From: Cryptomeria japonica
Lineage: Eukaryota; Streptophyta; Pinopsida; Cupressales; Cupressaceae
DNA length: 64,000 nucleotides
Assembly: GCF_030272615.1 (NCBI RefSeq)
Contig: NC_081405.1
Location: 20,413,047-20,477,046 of the forward strand
Reading direction: 5' to 3'
In this document: one piece after another, positions 10,895 to 22,950 of the stretch
Position numbering within the stretch: the first letter of the stretch is position 1
Layout: the number at the start of each line of letters is the position of its first letter
Notes under the pieces: generated by a model
What the model saw: the letters and a program-made list of their open reading frames with translations, nothing else
Told to the model about the DNA's origin: nothing
Database searches by the model: none
Translations under genes and position numbers: made by a program

Positions 10895-11125
10895 AAAATC
10901 ACCCTTGGACTTGAAATGCTTAAGTAAATGGAGGATCAAGTGAAGTTGATCAAGCAAAGGTTAGCAGAGGCTAAAGATCTATAGAAGAGTTACGCAGATG
11001 ATTTGTGGTAGGGGAGAAGGTTCTCCTTTGGGTAAAACCACAAAAAAGTTCCATCAAGTTTGGTAAAGCTTGCAAGTTAACCCCAAGATATGTGGAACTA
11101 TTTAAAATCTTTGAAGTCCTTAACC
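10895..11125 (+). pseudogene. Ty3/gypsy integrase C-terminus (continuation of 1703-2796)
   Basis: Directly after the 8.1-kb element the gypsy frame resumes (KITLGLEMLK, a QMEDQVKLIKQRL-like helix, then GEKVLLWVKP and SSIKFGKACKLTPR). The last part is the SH3-like C-terminal domain typical of gypsy integrases. In-frame TAA/TAG codons are present. A purine-rich tract near 11410-11435 followed by TGTTAGAAATG (about 11444) could be the polypurine tract and start of the 3' LTR of this gypsy copy. Its far end cannot be fixed. Confidence 0.75.
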
Positions 11126-11641
11126 TAGTAGCTTAAAGACTTTCTCAAGAAAATAATCATAATAATACCACACAATATCAAGAAAATGCGACATGGGTAG
11201 ATTGTTATTATGTGATTATGATTGGATAAACAAGTTTAATAGTTATTTTCTCATATGGATGAAAAACTCTTGATGAGTAAGAAATACTTGAAGAAGTAAT
11301 TTTGATAATTAATATTTCATTTTTAAAAGTTATTATTGGTTAAGATCTAACTAACCAATTTATTTTCATGCAAACAAGTGGATGCAAGATGTGCACTACC
11401 CTTGGAAGGGAGGGAAAGTATCATCAAGGAGAGGGTAACGAATGTTAGAAATGAGCATTACCAATGAGTCTCAGGTCTGGTTAATCGAACGTACATCTTG
11501 AGCATCTCAGCCTTGGTAGAGTAAGGTCCATATCACTCTATGGATGTCGAACCTAAGTCAGTTTGTCACCTTGTTCCGTCAGGTAGTCGGATATCCTAAG
11601 TCTGAGTTTATTCTTTTGATGTGATGAATATTTTATTAATG

Positions 11642-11905
11642 TCTCTCTCTCTCTCTCTCTCTTGATTATGACTTAGTGAGTATATATATATATATATATA
11701 TACACACACATGTGTTTCATTTATACTTCTTGTGTGTGAAGGAGTGATATGTGTGTGTGTGTATACATACATACATACACACACACACACATACATGTAT
11801 ATATATACATATATATATACATATATATGTATGTATGTACATACATAAATATACATACATATATAGTATTTGTATACATATATGTGTTTGTATGTATACA
11901 TATAC

Positions 11906-11941
<36 letters not shown>

Positions 11942-12033
11942 GCATATATATATATGTATATGGTATGTATATATATGTATATGTATATGTATATATATGT
12001 GTGTATATGTATATATATGTATATTTATATGTA

Positions 12034-12081
<48 letters not shown>

Positions 12082-12490
12082 CAATATATATACATATACA
12101 TATACATACATATATATACACATATATATGTATGCATATATATGCATGTATGTGTATATGTATATGTATATGTGTATATATATATATGTATATATATATA
12201 TATACATATATATATATGTATATATATATATATGTATGTATCTATGTATGTATGTATGTATGTAGATATGCATATGTATATAGATATACATATACATATG
12301 TATATGTATATACATATACATATACATATGTATATGTATATACATATACATATGTATATGTATATACATATACATATACTATATACATATACATATGTAT
12401 ATGTATAGATATACATATACATATGTATATGTATATACATATACATATACATTTTTATATGTATATATATATGTATGTATATATAATACT
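11642..12490. repeat. Compound microsatellite: (CT)n, (TA)n and (TATG/CATA)n, about 850 bp
   Basis: A short CT run (11642-11662) is followed by TA, CA/TG and long stretches of TATATG, TATGTA and TACATA words. These alternate strictly between purine and pyrimidine over long distances. From about 12290 to 12450 a palindromic unit (ACATATACATATGTATATGT) is reiterated. Every open frame here is low-complexity Tyr/Ile/Cys/His repetition and not a gene. Confidence 0.95.
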
Positions 12491-12823
12491 TGGGATCTAC
12501 GTTGAAACTGTATGTGTATGGATATTAATATATCCATCTTTGTTATATGTTGATTTTATTGAAAGTGTTGCATTATGTATCTTGCTTTGTGTTTAGACCA
12601 TTGATGGTGGACATGGTGGTGACCATCTTGGTGGCCTAGTATTCTTGTAACTATTGGACGTTTTGTTCAAGATGTTGATGCTTGGTTAACACCTTCATAT
12701 CAAGCTATTAGTTATTAATATGGCATTCGATGATGTTGTGGGGGTTTTTGTTCTGATCTTGGAGTATTGTAATGCTATTATGTGTAACCTTGAGCTTTTC
12801 GCTCGGTGTTACTACTCTTTTGG

Positions 12824-13623
12824 TGCAGTCATGGTGGGAGAGTCCTAAAAGAGAATAGTCTAGACCATGTAGCAAGAGTTAGCACAATGGAAACAAGATG
12901 ATTTGATGGAGGCAATGCAGAATAGAATTATTATATCATAAAATTCAATTACAAACTATCGGCATTGTGTGGGCTTACAAGATTTGACTCACGGGCTTTA
13001 TTACATACATGCTCAAATACAGTATCCTAGCTAAAGAAAGAGTGTGAGCCAACTCCGGACCTCCTAACCTTAAGATTTATCTTCTATGTTATAATGACCT
13101 CCTTCACATGCTTGATTACATTGATTTCTATGATCATTAATGATCTGCGTTGGCCCAAGATTAAACAATATCTGATGAATCAAGATATAACGTGTAAAAC
13201 AACCAAGTTGGCCTCTTCCAAAGAGATTCCTCCGGAAAATCCATAGAATGAAGTGTGGACCTAAGGGAAGGTCGCCACACACCAAGGAATGTTGGAAACA
13301 ATGAATTGAAGCTCTGTAATCTATGGAAGTGATCCACAAGATTCGCTAATAGCAAATAGGTCCAAGCGGTTCCAGTGTTCCAAGCCATAAAACTGTCTCA
13401 AACTCCGGAAGCGATAACTTGTCGAAAAAACATCCAAACGTCCCGTGGACTTAGGATAAGGTAGATGAACATGTTAACAAAAAAAATCCATATCCACAAG
13501 ATCTAGTGATCAAATGCAAAGAAACACAAAAAGAAATGTTGAAACTACAAAGCAGGAAACAAACTAAAAGAAAATGGTTTTGGTTGATGCAAGATTGCCA
13601 AGAACCAGGGATGCTCTTGCATC
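12824..13623 (-). mobile_element. Solo LTR-like copy, gypsy family C
   Basis: This ~800-bp segment begins TGCAGTCATGG and ends GGATGCTCTTGCATCA. It aligns with 17107-17897 and 22989-23794, sharing the CATGTAGCAAGAG block near the left end and the GGTTGATGCAAGATTGC block near the right end. No primer site or internal region adjoins it. The flanks share TCTTTTGG (12816-12823) and TCTTCTGG (13624-13631), which is longer than a usual target duplication. Orientation is taken from the better-preserved relative at 17107-23794. Confidence 0.65.
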
Positions 13624-14118
13624 ATCTTCTGGGAGACATATGTTGTGGTCATATTTCTCTTGGTGATATTTTTATTCTCTTTCTATGAAGAACTCATTAT
13701 TGAATTTGTTTAGTTATCATTGTGTTGGAGTGGATCTTTGTGTGTTGTGTATTTATTTTTGCATGGGTAGTTGTTGTTTGTGAGAGGAGGCAAATTGATT
13801 GTCTTGATCCCATGGAAGTCTTGAGGCTTATTTCTCTTCTATCACTTCTCATGAAAGAGATTTTACTCTGATATGTTTAATGTCATTCTGTAATATGCTT
13901 TTGTCATTTGATGTTGTCTTATTCTGAAAGATACATGCTTGAATATGCATAGTTGATGCTTCTTTTGTTGATCAATATTTTGTTATGAATATGATTTGAT
14001 TAACCATTGAAAAGAGGATTGGATTTCAAACTTTCGTTCAACATACTAAGTCATAGTATAATTGGAAGGAACTCTGCAAACTCTATCCTAGCCATGAATC
14101 AGATAGGTGTGTTTACCA

Positions 14119-15414
14119 TGTTGGAATTACTTATCTGAGTTGTCATTGATGTCAAATCCGGTGATTCAGATTGGTTCGGATTAATATGTGATATAAGATC
14201 TGTATGTGCTATGTCGTATATGTTGAGTTGTAGAAAAGTGGAAGATAGGCATGTATACAAAAAAATTTCTATTGTTGTTGTTGTCGCAGTCTTTAATATG
14301 ATTATTGCTCCAAAATTATGAGGACATGAGTAGTTGGATGTAAGAGTTTTGGGTGTTGGTTGTGGCATTTGGTCTTGTGCTTTGGAATCTATTCTTCGAA
14401 TGTCATGCTTTAGTTGAATGTTTGGATATGTTGTGATGAACAGATTCTTGTGCTCTAGTTCTCTTTGGTTTCTATGTCTTTTGGTAATATTCATTTGGTG
14501 GCTTGGTTTTCATGTTTTGTATCATGTAGTGTTGACTTAGATCGTGATCACTGTGCATAGGAATTTTTGGTCTTAGCTATGATCCAGTTGTTCTATTTTG
14601 TGCTCTCGTAATTGCAGCATTCTGGTACCATGTTGTTTTGGTACTTCAAGGATTTGTTCATTTCTGGATTCACCAACTTTGAAGACTTATATTGGTATTC
14701 TTCTCCGATGATTGTGGTGTGTATCCTAATCATTAAAGTGTTCTTTTGTAAAGTATCGTAGAGGTTGACTTGATGTATATTTCCAAATTGATACACACAC
14801 ATATATGGGATCTCCTTAGGGTCTGAAGTATGTGTGGAAGTGTATGCATGAAATATGAATTGAGTATGTTGCAAAGGAGTAAGTTACCAAGAGCGAAGGA
14901 TATATGTGGTAAGTGATAGAATCATAGAGTTGTGTTCATTATGAGCAGGTTGGTGCAGTGAGTTGGTGAAGTCTTTTGCAGAAGTTCTTAACCAGATCTA
15001 TTGCAAGTAGTTTATCTATTGTTAGAGCTTTAACTGGAACTGATTTCATGCATGTGTAGATGCAATTTTCTCAGTTCACTCTTTTTGGCAATAAGTTGAT
15101 TATATCTGAGGAATAAGCTCTCCGAGTAGTGAGCCCTATGGCGGTGAGCCTATTTTTGTAACCTCATATAACTAGTTATATTATCTTGAGAGATAACCCT
15201 CTCTATGATTTTTCCCTTATTGGGTTTTCCACGTATAAAAATTTGTGGTGTCTTTTTATGTGGCTGTATTATGCAATTCATTTATATTTTTCATTTCAAG
15301 GATAATTAAGATTAAGTTAAGATAAACATATTATCTATTTCAATTTTAGAATTTGAGTAGAATACTGATTCACCCCCCCCCCCCCCGGCCCTTAGTAGTC
15401 TAGTTTGTTCAACA
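14119..15414 (+). mobile_element. Solo LTR, family D, target duplication TACCA
   Basis: The 1296-bp segment begins TGTTGGAATTACTT and ends GTTCAACA. It is flanked by perfect five-base repeats TACCA (14114-14118 and 15415-15419). Near the right end it has the GGTTTTCCACGTATAAAA module and a long C run (GATTCACCCC..., about 15368-15386). No internal region is present, so it is the product of recombination between two LTRs. It resembles the solo LTR at 26032-27310 in layout and sequence, including the blocks TTTTGTAA and AACTAGTTATATTAT. Confidence 0.85.
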
Positions 15415-15419
15415 TACCA

Positions 15420-16735
15420 TTATGGTTAAGTTGATTGTTTGATCTTGAGATTGAATACTTTATTCTGAAATTGAGTTTCTTGATTAACAAATGTATTCCT
15501 TGTTGAATTGCATTGTTTTTCTTAACTGGTTATGAAATGAATCAAACCATGTTCTTGGAATTATGTTGTTTTGTTTGTATTATTGCATAAGTCCAAACCT
15601 TGTGATTTTGGGTTAAATATGTTTTGTATCTTTTGAAGGATTGTTAGTAAGCCAACTAGATTAGTGTGAAGAATCTTGAATAGACATTAACTTATTAATA
15701 ATCCATGCTTGAATGCTTAAGAAAGATTTCTTGCCTGGGAGATTATAGGGAAGTCTCTCTTTGAGCATAGTATACACAATACCTTTCTAGTTGAGTCTTT
15801 GAGGGTCAGTTGGACCCATGTATTTGATGCAAGTATGCAACCTTTCTATGTAAACTGAGTAAGGGTGGTGAACATGGACAACACTCAACATTCTAATTAT
15901 GGAAACCTTCACCAAGGTAGCACAATAGATTGCATGTGTCTATCAGTTCATAAGAGTTAGATGCACTACTAGCCAGAGTGTCATACAAGTTAGGAGGTAC
16001 CTTCAATGTATGACTGGTCAATAAGTGTAGATTTTAAACACCAAGCTCAGAGGCTCATTGGAATTTGTTCCATCTTTTATCTACTTCCCCCATGAAGGTT
16101 CAGGCCATTCCAGTAGGAAATGGCATGGGGGACTTAGGTCCATGGTTGGGCAGAAAATCCCTTGATGATGCTCTCCCTCTCCCTTATGATCTGTGATATG
16201 CTTTTGGCAACGAAAAGATTAAATTTTGTGATCTCTTAACTCTCCCTCTCTAATTTCTCTAATTATAAAAATTGAATGATGTTAGTTAATGTTTCCCTTT
16301 CGTTGAAATGATTAGTTAATTATAGTTATGTTAGTTAAAATGGTTTCAATTTCATTTGAACATATATTTATTTATGAGTTTAATTTCTTGTTTAAGGAAA
16401 GTTAATTAAATTTCTATCTTAGAATTTTTTAGTTGTTACAACATGGATGTAAGTCAAAATAAGAAATTCATTTGTGAGTGCGATAAAAGGAACCAAATGT
16501 GTTGAATACACTTATTACACTAATCTATGAGATGAGGTATGCACAAAAAATAAAATGATCACATAGTCATAAGGAAATAAATACAATAGCAATAAACCAT
16601 AACACAATAATTTTTGTGGGGAAAATCCTCTTAGGAAAAGAACTCCACATTTTAAAGAAACTCAATGTATTGTTTAATTATTAAAGGTTGCAATACTCTT
16701 TTTTTATTTTTGCACTTTGTAAGAGTATCACCTAT
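15420..16735. other. Non-coding interval
   Basis: This is AT-rich sequence without a credible coding frame, LTR boundary or repeat array that I can define. A moderately GC-rich patch at 15740-16160 could be a decayed repeat. Confidence 0.5.
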
Positions 16736-17108
16736 TGCAAGGTGTGTGCCCTTGATCTCCTTGTGTTGTGCAGCATAGCGCTCGGATTTGTGACATGGCT
16801 TAACCGCCACTTGTGGATTATATAAGTCTAGTGGCTATATCAGGCATCAATAGGTCAATCATTTGGTGTAACAACAATCATACTTCTAACAAGTGGTATC
16901 AGAACCTGGGTTACAGGTTCAAACCTCCTTGCTTGCGTTGGGGGGATTAATGCAAGGTGTGCGCCCTTGGTCTCCTTGTGTTGTACAATGCAGCACTCAG
17001 GTTTGTGGCATGGTTTAACCGCATCGTGTGGATTCTATAAGTCTAGTGGTTGTATTGGGCATTAACAGGTCTAGAGTAATTTTAGCGATAGAATAGTACT
17101 TGCTAACA
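16736..17108 (+). mobile_element. TRIM-like miniature LTR element
   Basis: Two direct repeats of ~157 bp (16736-16891 and 16951-17108, both beginning TGCAAGGTGTG and ending TAACA) flank only 59 bp. That interval holds a primer binding site TGGTATCAGAAC (16894-16905, one mismatch to the initiator-Met type) two bases after the left repeat. It also holds a purine tract (TTGGGGGGATTAA) directly before the right repeat. This is the complete architecture of a terminal-repeat retrotransposon in miniature. The right end merges with the LTR of the gypsy element that follows, and I found no clean target duplication. Confidence 0.75.
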
Positions 17109-17980
17109 CATCCATAACCCAAAGAATCCTCAAAGAGAACAGTCCAAATCATGTAGCAAGAGTAAAACAACAATAGCACAAACATAAAACATAGAAAATG
17201 CAATCAGAGACTACCACATCATCATATATTCATTAAAGAACATTCGGTTACATGCAAGCTCACATGCCCAGTTACAAACTACATTCCAGAATACAACTCA
17301 TCCGGATCTCCAAGAGATATCCAAATTATAAATTATGAATCTAGATCATCATACTACTTCCCTATATTTTGATATATCCCAAAGGATAACATACAATAAT
17401 ATATATACCATCTGGAACACATCTCGGTCAGCCATAAAAGATCACATTATCCAAAGTAGGAAAAAATGAAACGTGTAAAATTAGGTCGGCCCCAAAACAT
17501 GAAGATCTCCTCTGCCAAGAACGCAAATGAAATGTGGACCACCAAGGAAGGTCGACCAAGGGCCCAAGAACATAGATAAAGGCTTCAAATGGATCTTCAA
17601 GCCAAGAAATCACTCTGCATGAGAAGAAATCTCCAACTAGCCGATAGGCTCAAAAACTGCTCTCGGACCAAGAACAACTAATCCAGAAGCCAGAACTCAT
17701 TGGAAAAGAGTCCAAATGAACTGAAAATCTGGAATAGGAAATAAGAACACATCTGGAAGCCAAGAATCTAATCCACAATAGAAAATAAACAACTACCAAA
17801 GAATTCAGGAAGGAACACAAAATAAGAACAACTAAAAGGAAAAATATATTTTTGGTTGATGCAAGATTGCTCATCGACCGGGTATGCTCCTACATCAGAC
17901 ACCCCAGGTAGGAAAAGATGTTCCATGAGAGGCAACTCATGAACATCAGAAAGGATTTGGGATATAGATCCCATGCTCAT

Positions 17981-18644
17981 TTATGATCCAAATGTCCTCT
18001 TTGTTTGTAAATTCTTCCTTCTTAACCCTTCTAGTAACTCAAGTGAATTTTCCAATTTTTCCACTCCTCCTCTTCCTCTTTGCTTTATATCTGCACATTG
18101 TTTGTTTTTACCACTCTCTTTCTTCTGTAAATCTGATATGTTTCTTCCACCTGAATTATTCTTGTCTACCACCACAATTGTAGTCTTGTTGCCATCCGTT
18201 GCCACCTTGCTAATAGACTCATTCGCAAGATCCATCTTTAGATCCATACCATCATCTGGTACAACCTTTGCAACTTGTTTCTCAATACTACAACTCTTTG
18301 CAAGACTCAAATTTTTCACTTTGTTCTCTTTATCCTTCAAAGAAGCCAAAGTGAAATTTTTCTCATCCTTCTCAATAGTCACCAATTTCCTTCTACAATC
18401 ATAGTAGCTCCTCTATCATACTGGCCAGGTCTACCCAGCAAAACATTACAAGCACTCATAGGCACAACATCACACAAGACTTCTACTTTGTAAGGCCCAA
18501 TATTAAAATCAACCAAGCACTTCTCTCTCACCTCTACCACATGGTCATCTTATAACCAACTTACCTTATAAGGACAAGGATGCTTAAGCCTCTTCAAACC
18601 AAGCTTCTCTACCATCTCCTTAGATACCAAATTTTCAGTACTAC
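17981..18644 (-). pseudogene. Gypsy protease C-terminal half and protease-RT connector
   Basis: On the minus strand, starting beside the nested copia element, the frame reads STENLVSKEMVEKLGL, then CPYKVSWL and LCDVVPMSACNVLLGRPGQYDR. This is the second half of a gypsy retropepsin. A connector follows, starting VTIEKDEKNFTLASL, which normally leads into reverse transcriptase. The connector frame is open from 18385 to 17981 and ends in a basic region shortly before the 3' LTR. The whole RT-integrase block is therefore deleted. The protease half is separated from its catalytic Asp-Ser-Gly (near 21660-21675) by the copia insertion. Confidence 0.75.
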
Positions 18645-18649
18645 CACTA

Positions 18650-21600
18650 TGTTGGTATTATGGATGTGTTGCATTGGTTCAGTGACTTATGCATAGTCAC
18701 CTGTATACCACTCACTCGATAGGTTATATTGTTCATCGGCACTGAGGATGACTTGTTATCATCTGGAGATCACTTGGTTATGTTGAAGACATGGTTTGGA
18801 CACTTGGTTTTGTTACTTTGGTTATTAGTCTAATCGGGTTGACATATTTACTGTTAGTGGCAAATTGGCCTAGGTTATGGACCGGCATGCATTATCTATT
18901 CCAGATCAGCATGACACATTACAAAGATGATTTAATCAATTGGATATTGTTGTAAATATATTGAGCCGACATGATGCATCACATCTTGACTTATCTGTAA
19001 TTGATTTAATTGTAATATTCTTAATTAGCCGGCCTACACATTTGGTCTTAGGTTTTGGTATATATGTAAGATCTCATATGTGAGATGAAGTAAGGAAGTA
19101 TGGTATTGTAACATGGTATGTGCGAATATTAAAGATTATATGAGCAGACCATAGAGAAGGTTCAAGGAAGGTTTCAAGGTGATTATCAGAGCTTAACCGG
19201 TACTAAATCCAGCATTGGAGATGCTACTTTGAGCAGTACATTATCATTGGATTTAATCATCCAATTGTAGTCAGTGTGACTCCTATTTTGTGATTGAGCA
19301 GTGAGCTCTAGGTGGTTGGCCTTTCTGCATGTGCAGACCCCATTTGTATACATATACTATCTGCAGTAGTATCATTTGATTGTGGGTAAGGTTTCCCACC
19401 ATGGTTTTTCTCCTTAAAGGGTTTCCACGTACAAATCTTTGTGTTATGTGTTGTGGATGTTGTTTCTCTTTATGTTATATGCATTGAGTCTCACCGGTAT
19501 TAATATTAACTGCTAATCTATCAATCGACATTAAGTATCAAGTTTGATTAAGTTATATTTGGTTGAAATTAATAGACAATTGATTCACCCCCCCCCCTCT
19601 CAATTGTCTCTGGGTCCTAACAATTGGTATCAGAGCTAAGTCCTCTTTTTACAGAAGTTTAATAGCTTGAGGAGATTCTATGGCAACTAACTTTTTTAGG
19701 AAGGATAGTCTGAAACTTGATGGAACTAACTATGGAATATGGAAGATCAAAATGGAGACACATCTAAATTGCATTGGAAAAGACATATGGGATGTTACAA
19801 AGAATGGCTATGTTGGTCCTACACTGAATCAACCTAATCCACCAACATTGGGTAAGGATCAAGAGAATGTTTGCAAAGCAAGAGAAGCACTCTTGAACGC
19901 CTTGTCAAATCAGCAAATCATGAGATTATCAGACCGATCTACTGCTAAAGCTATTTGGGATAAATTGGAGACATTGAATGAAGGAGACACCACTGTCAAA
20001 ATTGCAAAACTAGAATGCTTTCGGGTCAGGTATGAAAATCTGAAAATGGAAGAAGATGAAAGAATTTTTGCTTTTATGGAAAGGGTTAATGAATTTTTTT
20101 AGGAATACAATGTTGTGGTGGTTCCTTAAGTGAAGATGAAATTGTTTCTAAAGTTTTGAGAGCATTGCCACCGGCATACAAAATGAAAGTAACGGCTATT
20201 AATGAGTTAAGAAAAATGCCTAATACATTAGTATCTAGAGATACCTTGGTTGGAAAACTTTCAGCATTTGAGCTTGAGGAATTTGGTCATGTTGCTACAA
20301 TTAAGATAGATTTAACCTTCAAAGCATCATCATCTACATCATCATCATCATCATCTGATAAATCTGATTGGAAAGCACTTTATGCAAGAGAACTTGAAGA
20401 TATCAGGAGTGAAAATTAAGAACTAGAAGAACTTGAAGCACTATTTGCAAGGAAAATACCTAAAGGTCCTATTGGAAGTAAGTATGAAGGTAAAGCACCA
20501 TTTAAATGTTTTAACTGCAATAAAGTTGGTCATATGGCATCTAGATGTCCTGATAGACATGCAAGATTAAGAGAAGAAGCTAAAAGAACATATAAGCCTA
20601 ACCCTGAATACCACAGATACAGATTTAAGAAGAATAGAGACAAATCATGTTACTATGTTGATGAAGGAGTTACTGATGATTCTGATGAAGAATTGACAGA
20701 AAATGGATGGGCTTTTATCGCAATAAAATAAGATCAATCGGCACCTACTGTTCCACCGGTAGAGCAGGCCCTGGCAGCTAAAATTGAAGAAAAGGATGAA
20801 TGGATTATAGATTCCAGATGTTTACATTATATGACTGGTGATAAAAGTAAATTCTTATCTTTTCAAGAATACAATGGAGGTCTCGTAAGATTTAGGGATG
20901 ACAAAGCTTGTTTGATCAGAGGAAAAGGCACTATATCTTTTGATGGTAAGCACAATACTGACAATGTTTATTATGTTGAAGGTTTGAAGCATAATCTTTT
21001 GAGTGTTGGTCAATTAGTTGAAAAGGGATTTCAGTTACAATTCAAGAATGGTAAATGCAAAATCATGAATAGAACTGGTTTGGAGATTGCAACCAATAAT
21101 CAAACTAGAGGTAGTATCTTTCATTTGAATAACAGTGAAAACATATGCTTGATTGCACATATTGATGAAAGTTGGTTATGGCATAAAAGACTTTGTCATG
21201 TGAATTTTAATTGCATTATAAAGATTAGTTCATCTAAGGAAGTAAGGGATTTGGATTTAATCATCCAATTGTAGTCAGTGTGACTCCTATTTTTTGATTG
21301 AGCAGTGAGCTCTAGGCGGTTGGCCTTTCTGCATGTGCAGACCCCATTTGTATACATATACTATCTGCAGTAGTATCATTTGATTATGGGTAAGGTTTCC
21401 CACTGTGGTTTTTCCCCTTATAGGGTTTCCACGTACAAATCTTTGTGTTATGTGTTGTGGATGTTGTTTCTCTTTCTGTTATATGCATTGAGTCTCACCG
21501 CCATTAATATTAACTCCTAATCTGTCAACTGGCATTAAGTGTGGTTTACCAGTATTAAGTATCAAGTTTGATTAAGTTATATTTGGTTGAAATTAATAGA

Positions 21601-21651
21601 CAACTGATTCACCCCCCCCCTCCTCCTCTCAGTTGCCTCTGGGTCCTAACA
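18650..21651 (+). mobile_element. Ty1-copia element, internally deleted, nested in the gypsy protease (TSD CACTA)
   Basis: The 5' LTR is 18650-19622 (TGTTGGTATT...CCTAACA). A primer site TGGTATCAGAGC lies at 19625-19636. The truncated 3' LTR is about 21250-21651, matching only the last ~375 bp of the 5' LTR. Perfect duplicates CACTA flank the element (18645-18649 and 21652-21656). Removing it joins the host protease frame (Val-Ile-Val-Asp-Ser-Gly then Ser-Thr-Glu-Asn). The internal sequence jumps from the gag-pre-integrase domain into the middle of the 3' LTR, with GGATTT repeated at the join. Integrase, RT and RNase H are lost. Confidence 0.88.
19680..21255 (+). pseudogene. Copia gag, protease and gag-pre-integrase fragment
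   Basis: ATG 19680 opens a typical copia Gag (KLDGTNYGIWKIKMETHL, then AIWDKLETLNEGDT). A T-run near 20095-20101 causes a frameshift. The frame then continues to 21255 with two in-frame stops (20417 and 20729). A zinc knuckle CFNCNKVGHMASRC lies near 20508-20549. The protease active site reads WIIDSRC where D-S/T-G is expected, so the catalytic glycine is arginine. The histidine-cysteine pre-integrase motif LWHKRLCHVNF is present near 21180. The coding sequence stops at the deletion junction. It is inactive. Confidence 0.85.
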
Positions 21652-21656
21652 CACTA

Positions 21657-22950
21657 TCCACAATAACCTTACAACACTTACCTCTTGATTTACAAACAGT
21701 CTAGAAAAGATTCTTCCTCTGAGTAGGTCAGGTATCCTCACTACTCTGCTCCATCAAGACTCTTCTGAACATAAGGGATTCTCCCTGCTCTGGTGCTATC
21801 ATGCCCTCACCTGCAACTCTAGTTTCCAAATCTTCACTTACTAAGAAATTTCTCATCTTTACCTTGTTACCCTGAGGACATTCATAAGCTCTATGTCATG
21901 TTTCTCCACACTTAAAATATGTGCCCAAGAACTCCTTACTGCTACCCGATTTCCTATGTGTCTTCTGCTTTGTTTCTTTACTCGATTTTGATTTTGGTTC
22001 TCCAACAATTTGCTTCTTCGTATTGCCACTCATCTGCCCTCTATCTGCATGTCTCTCTCTCCCCTTAGGGTTATCCTATTGTCTCCTCTTTATTTTATCT
22101 TTCGCTTTCAACGCATATTGATAAGCATTCTCAACTGTAGAAATATTCAACATACTCATCTCATCCTGAATGTTAAATTAGAGTCCATTTATATATCTAG
22201 CCACCTTCTCTCTATCCATCTCTCGGTGTCTAAATTTGATCATTACCCTATAGAATTATTCGGTATACTCCTTCATTCTCATTTCTTTTTACTTCACATT
22301 CTGCAACCTTTTGAACAACTCCAACTCATAGTCTCCCGGAATGAATTTAGCCTTCAATCACATAACCATCTACCTCCATCGAGTGATTTTTATCTCACCA
22401 TTCTCCACTCTATCTCTCTGTAATTCTTTCCACCATAAAGAAGCATGCCCTTTCAACTTAGTTTGTGCTAGCCAGAATCTTTGTGGGTCCTTAACATCTT
22501 CAAACTCGAAGTAGTCCTCCAACTCTCCGATCTAGTCTCTCAGGGCTTTTGAATTTAACAAACCTGAAAATTTTGATACCTCAACTTTATGAACTTTGTG
22601 TACTTGCACCACCACCCTAAGAAATCTTTCTTCACCTTCATCCACAGGTCCTTTAGCTTCTTCAGCTTCAATCTATTCTCTTGCCTCTTCAAATTCATCC
22701 TCTAATTCGAGATTCATCTGCAAACCAGCCAACGCATTTTGGATCTCATTCCTCATCTCATTCTTGAAATCCTCCATCATTTGTTCTACCCTTCAAGGGT
22801 TCATCCTTCTCGGCAGCATCTCCTCCTTTTCTCTGATGCAACTGCCTCAACTCAGCGATCTGACTAAAAGGTTTCAATTGCCTCTCCATCAGTGATCTAT
22901 CGAACACACTTGCATCTTGCCTCAAATTGACGATCTATTCACCCAAAGGA
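21657..22950 (-). pseudogene. Gypsy gag and protease start
   Basis: From the 5' LTR leftwards, the minus strand reads a gypsy Gag through many stops and frameshifts: an N-terminal region with QIAELRQLHQRK, the WW motif near 22425-22440, then MKEYTEEFYR-like and YINGLQFNIQDEMS-like segments. A zinc knuckle follows near 21870-21925, in which the first cysteine has become tyrosine and a TGA replaces the glycine codon. The protease start VIVDSG is cut at 21657 by the copia insertion. Confidence 0.78.

Noticed and set aside
11608-12596. Several long open frames on both strands rich in Tyr, Ile, Cys and His
   Set aside because: They are translations of the TA/TATG microsatellite in every frame; no start context, no domain, pure repetition.
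12816-13631. Eight-base target duplication TCTTTTGG/TCTTCTGG around the family-C solo LTR
   Set aside because: Too long for LTR integration and imperfect; left as an observation, not used as proof.
21921-22895. Plus-strand frames over 21.9-22.9 kb
   Set aside because: They lie opposite a gypsy gag read on the minus strand and show no independent signal.
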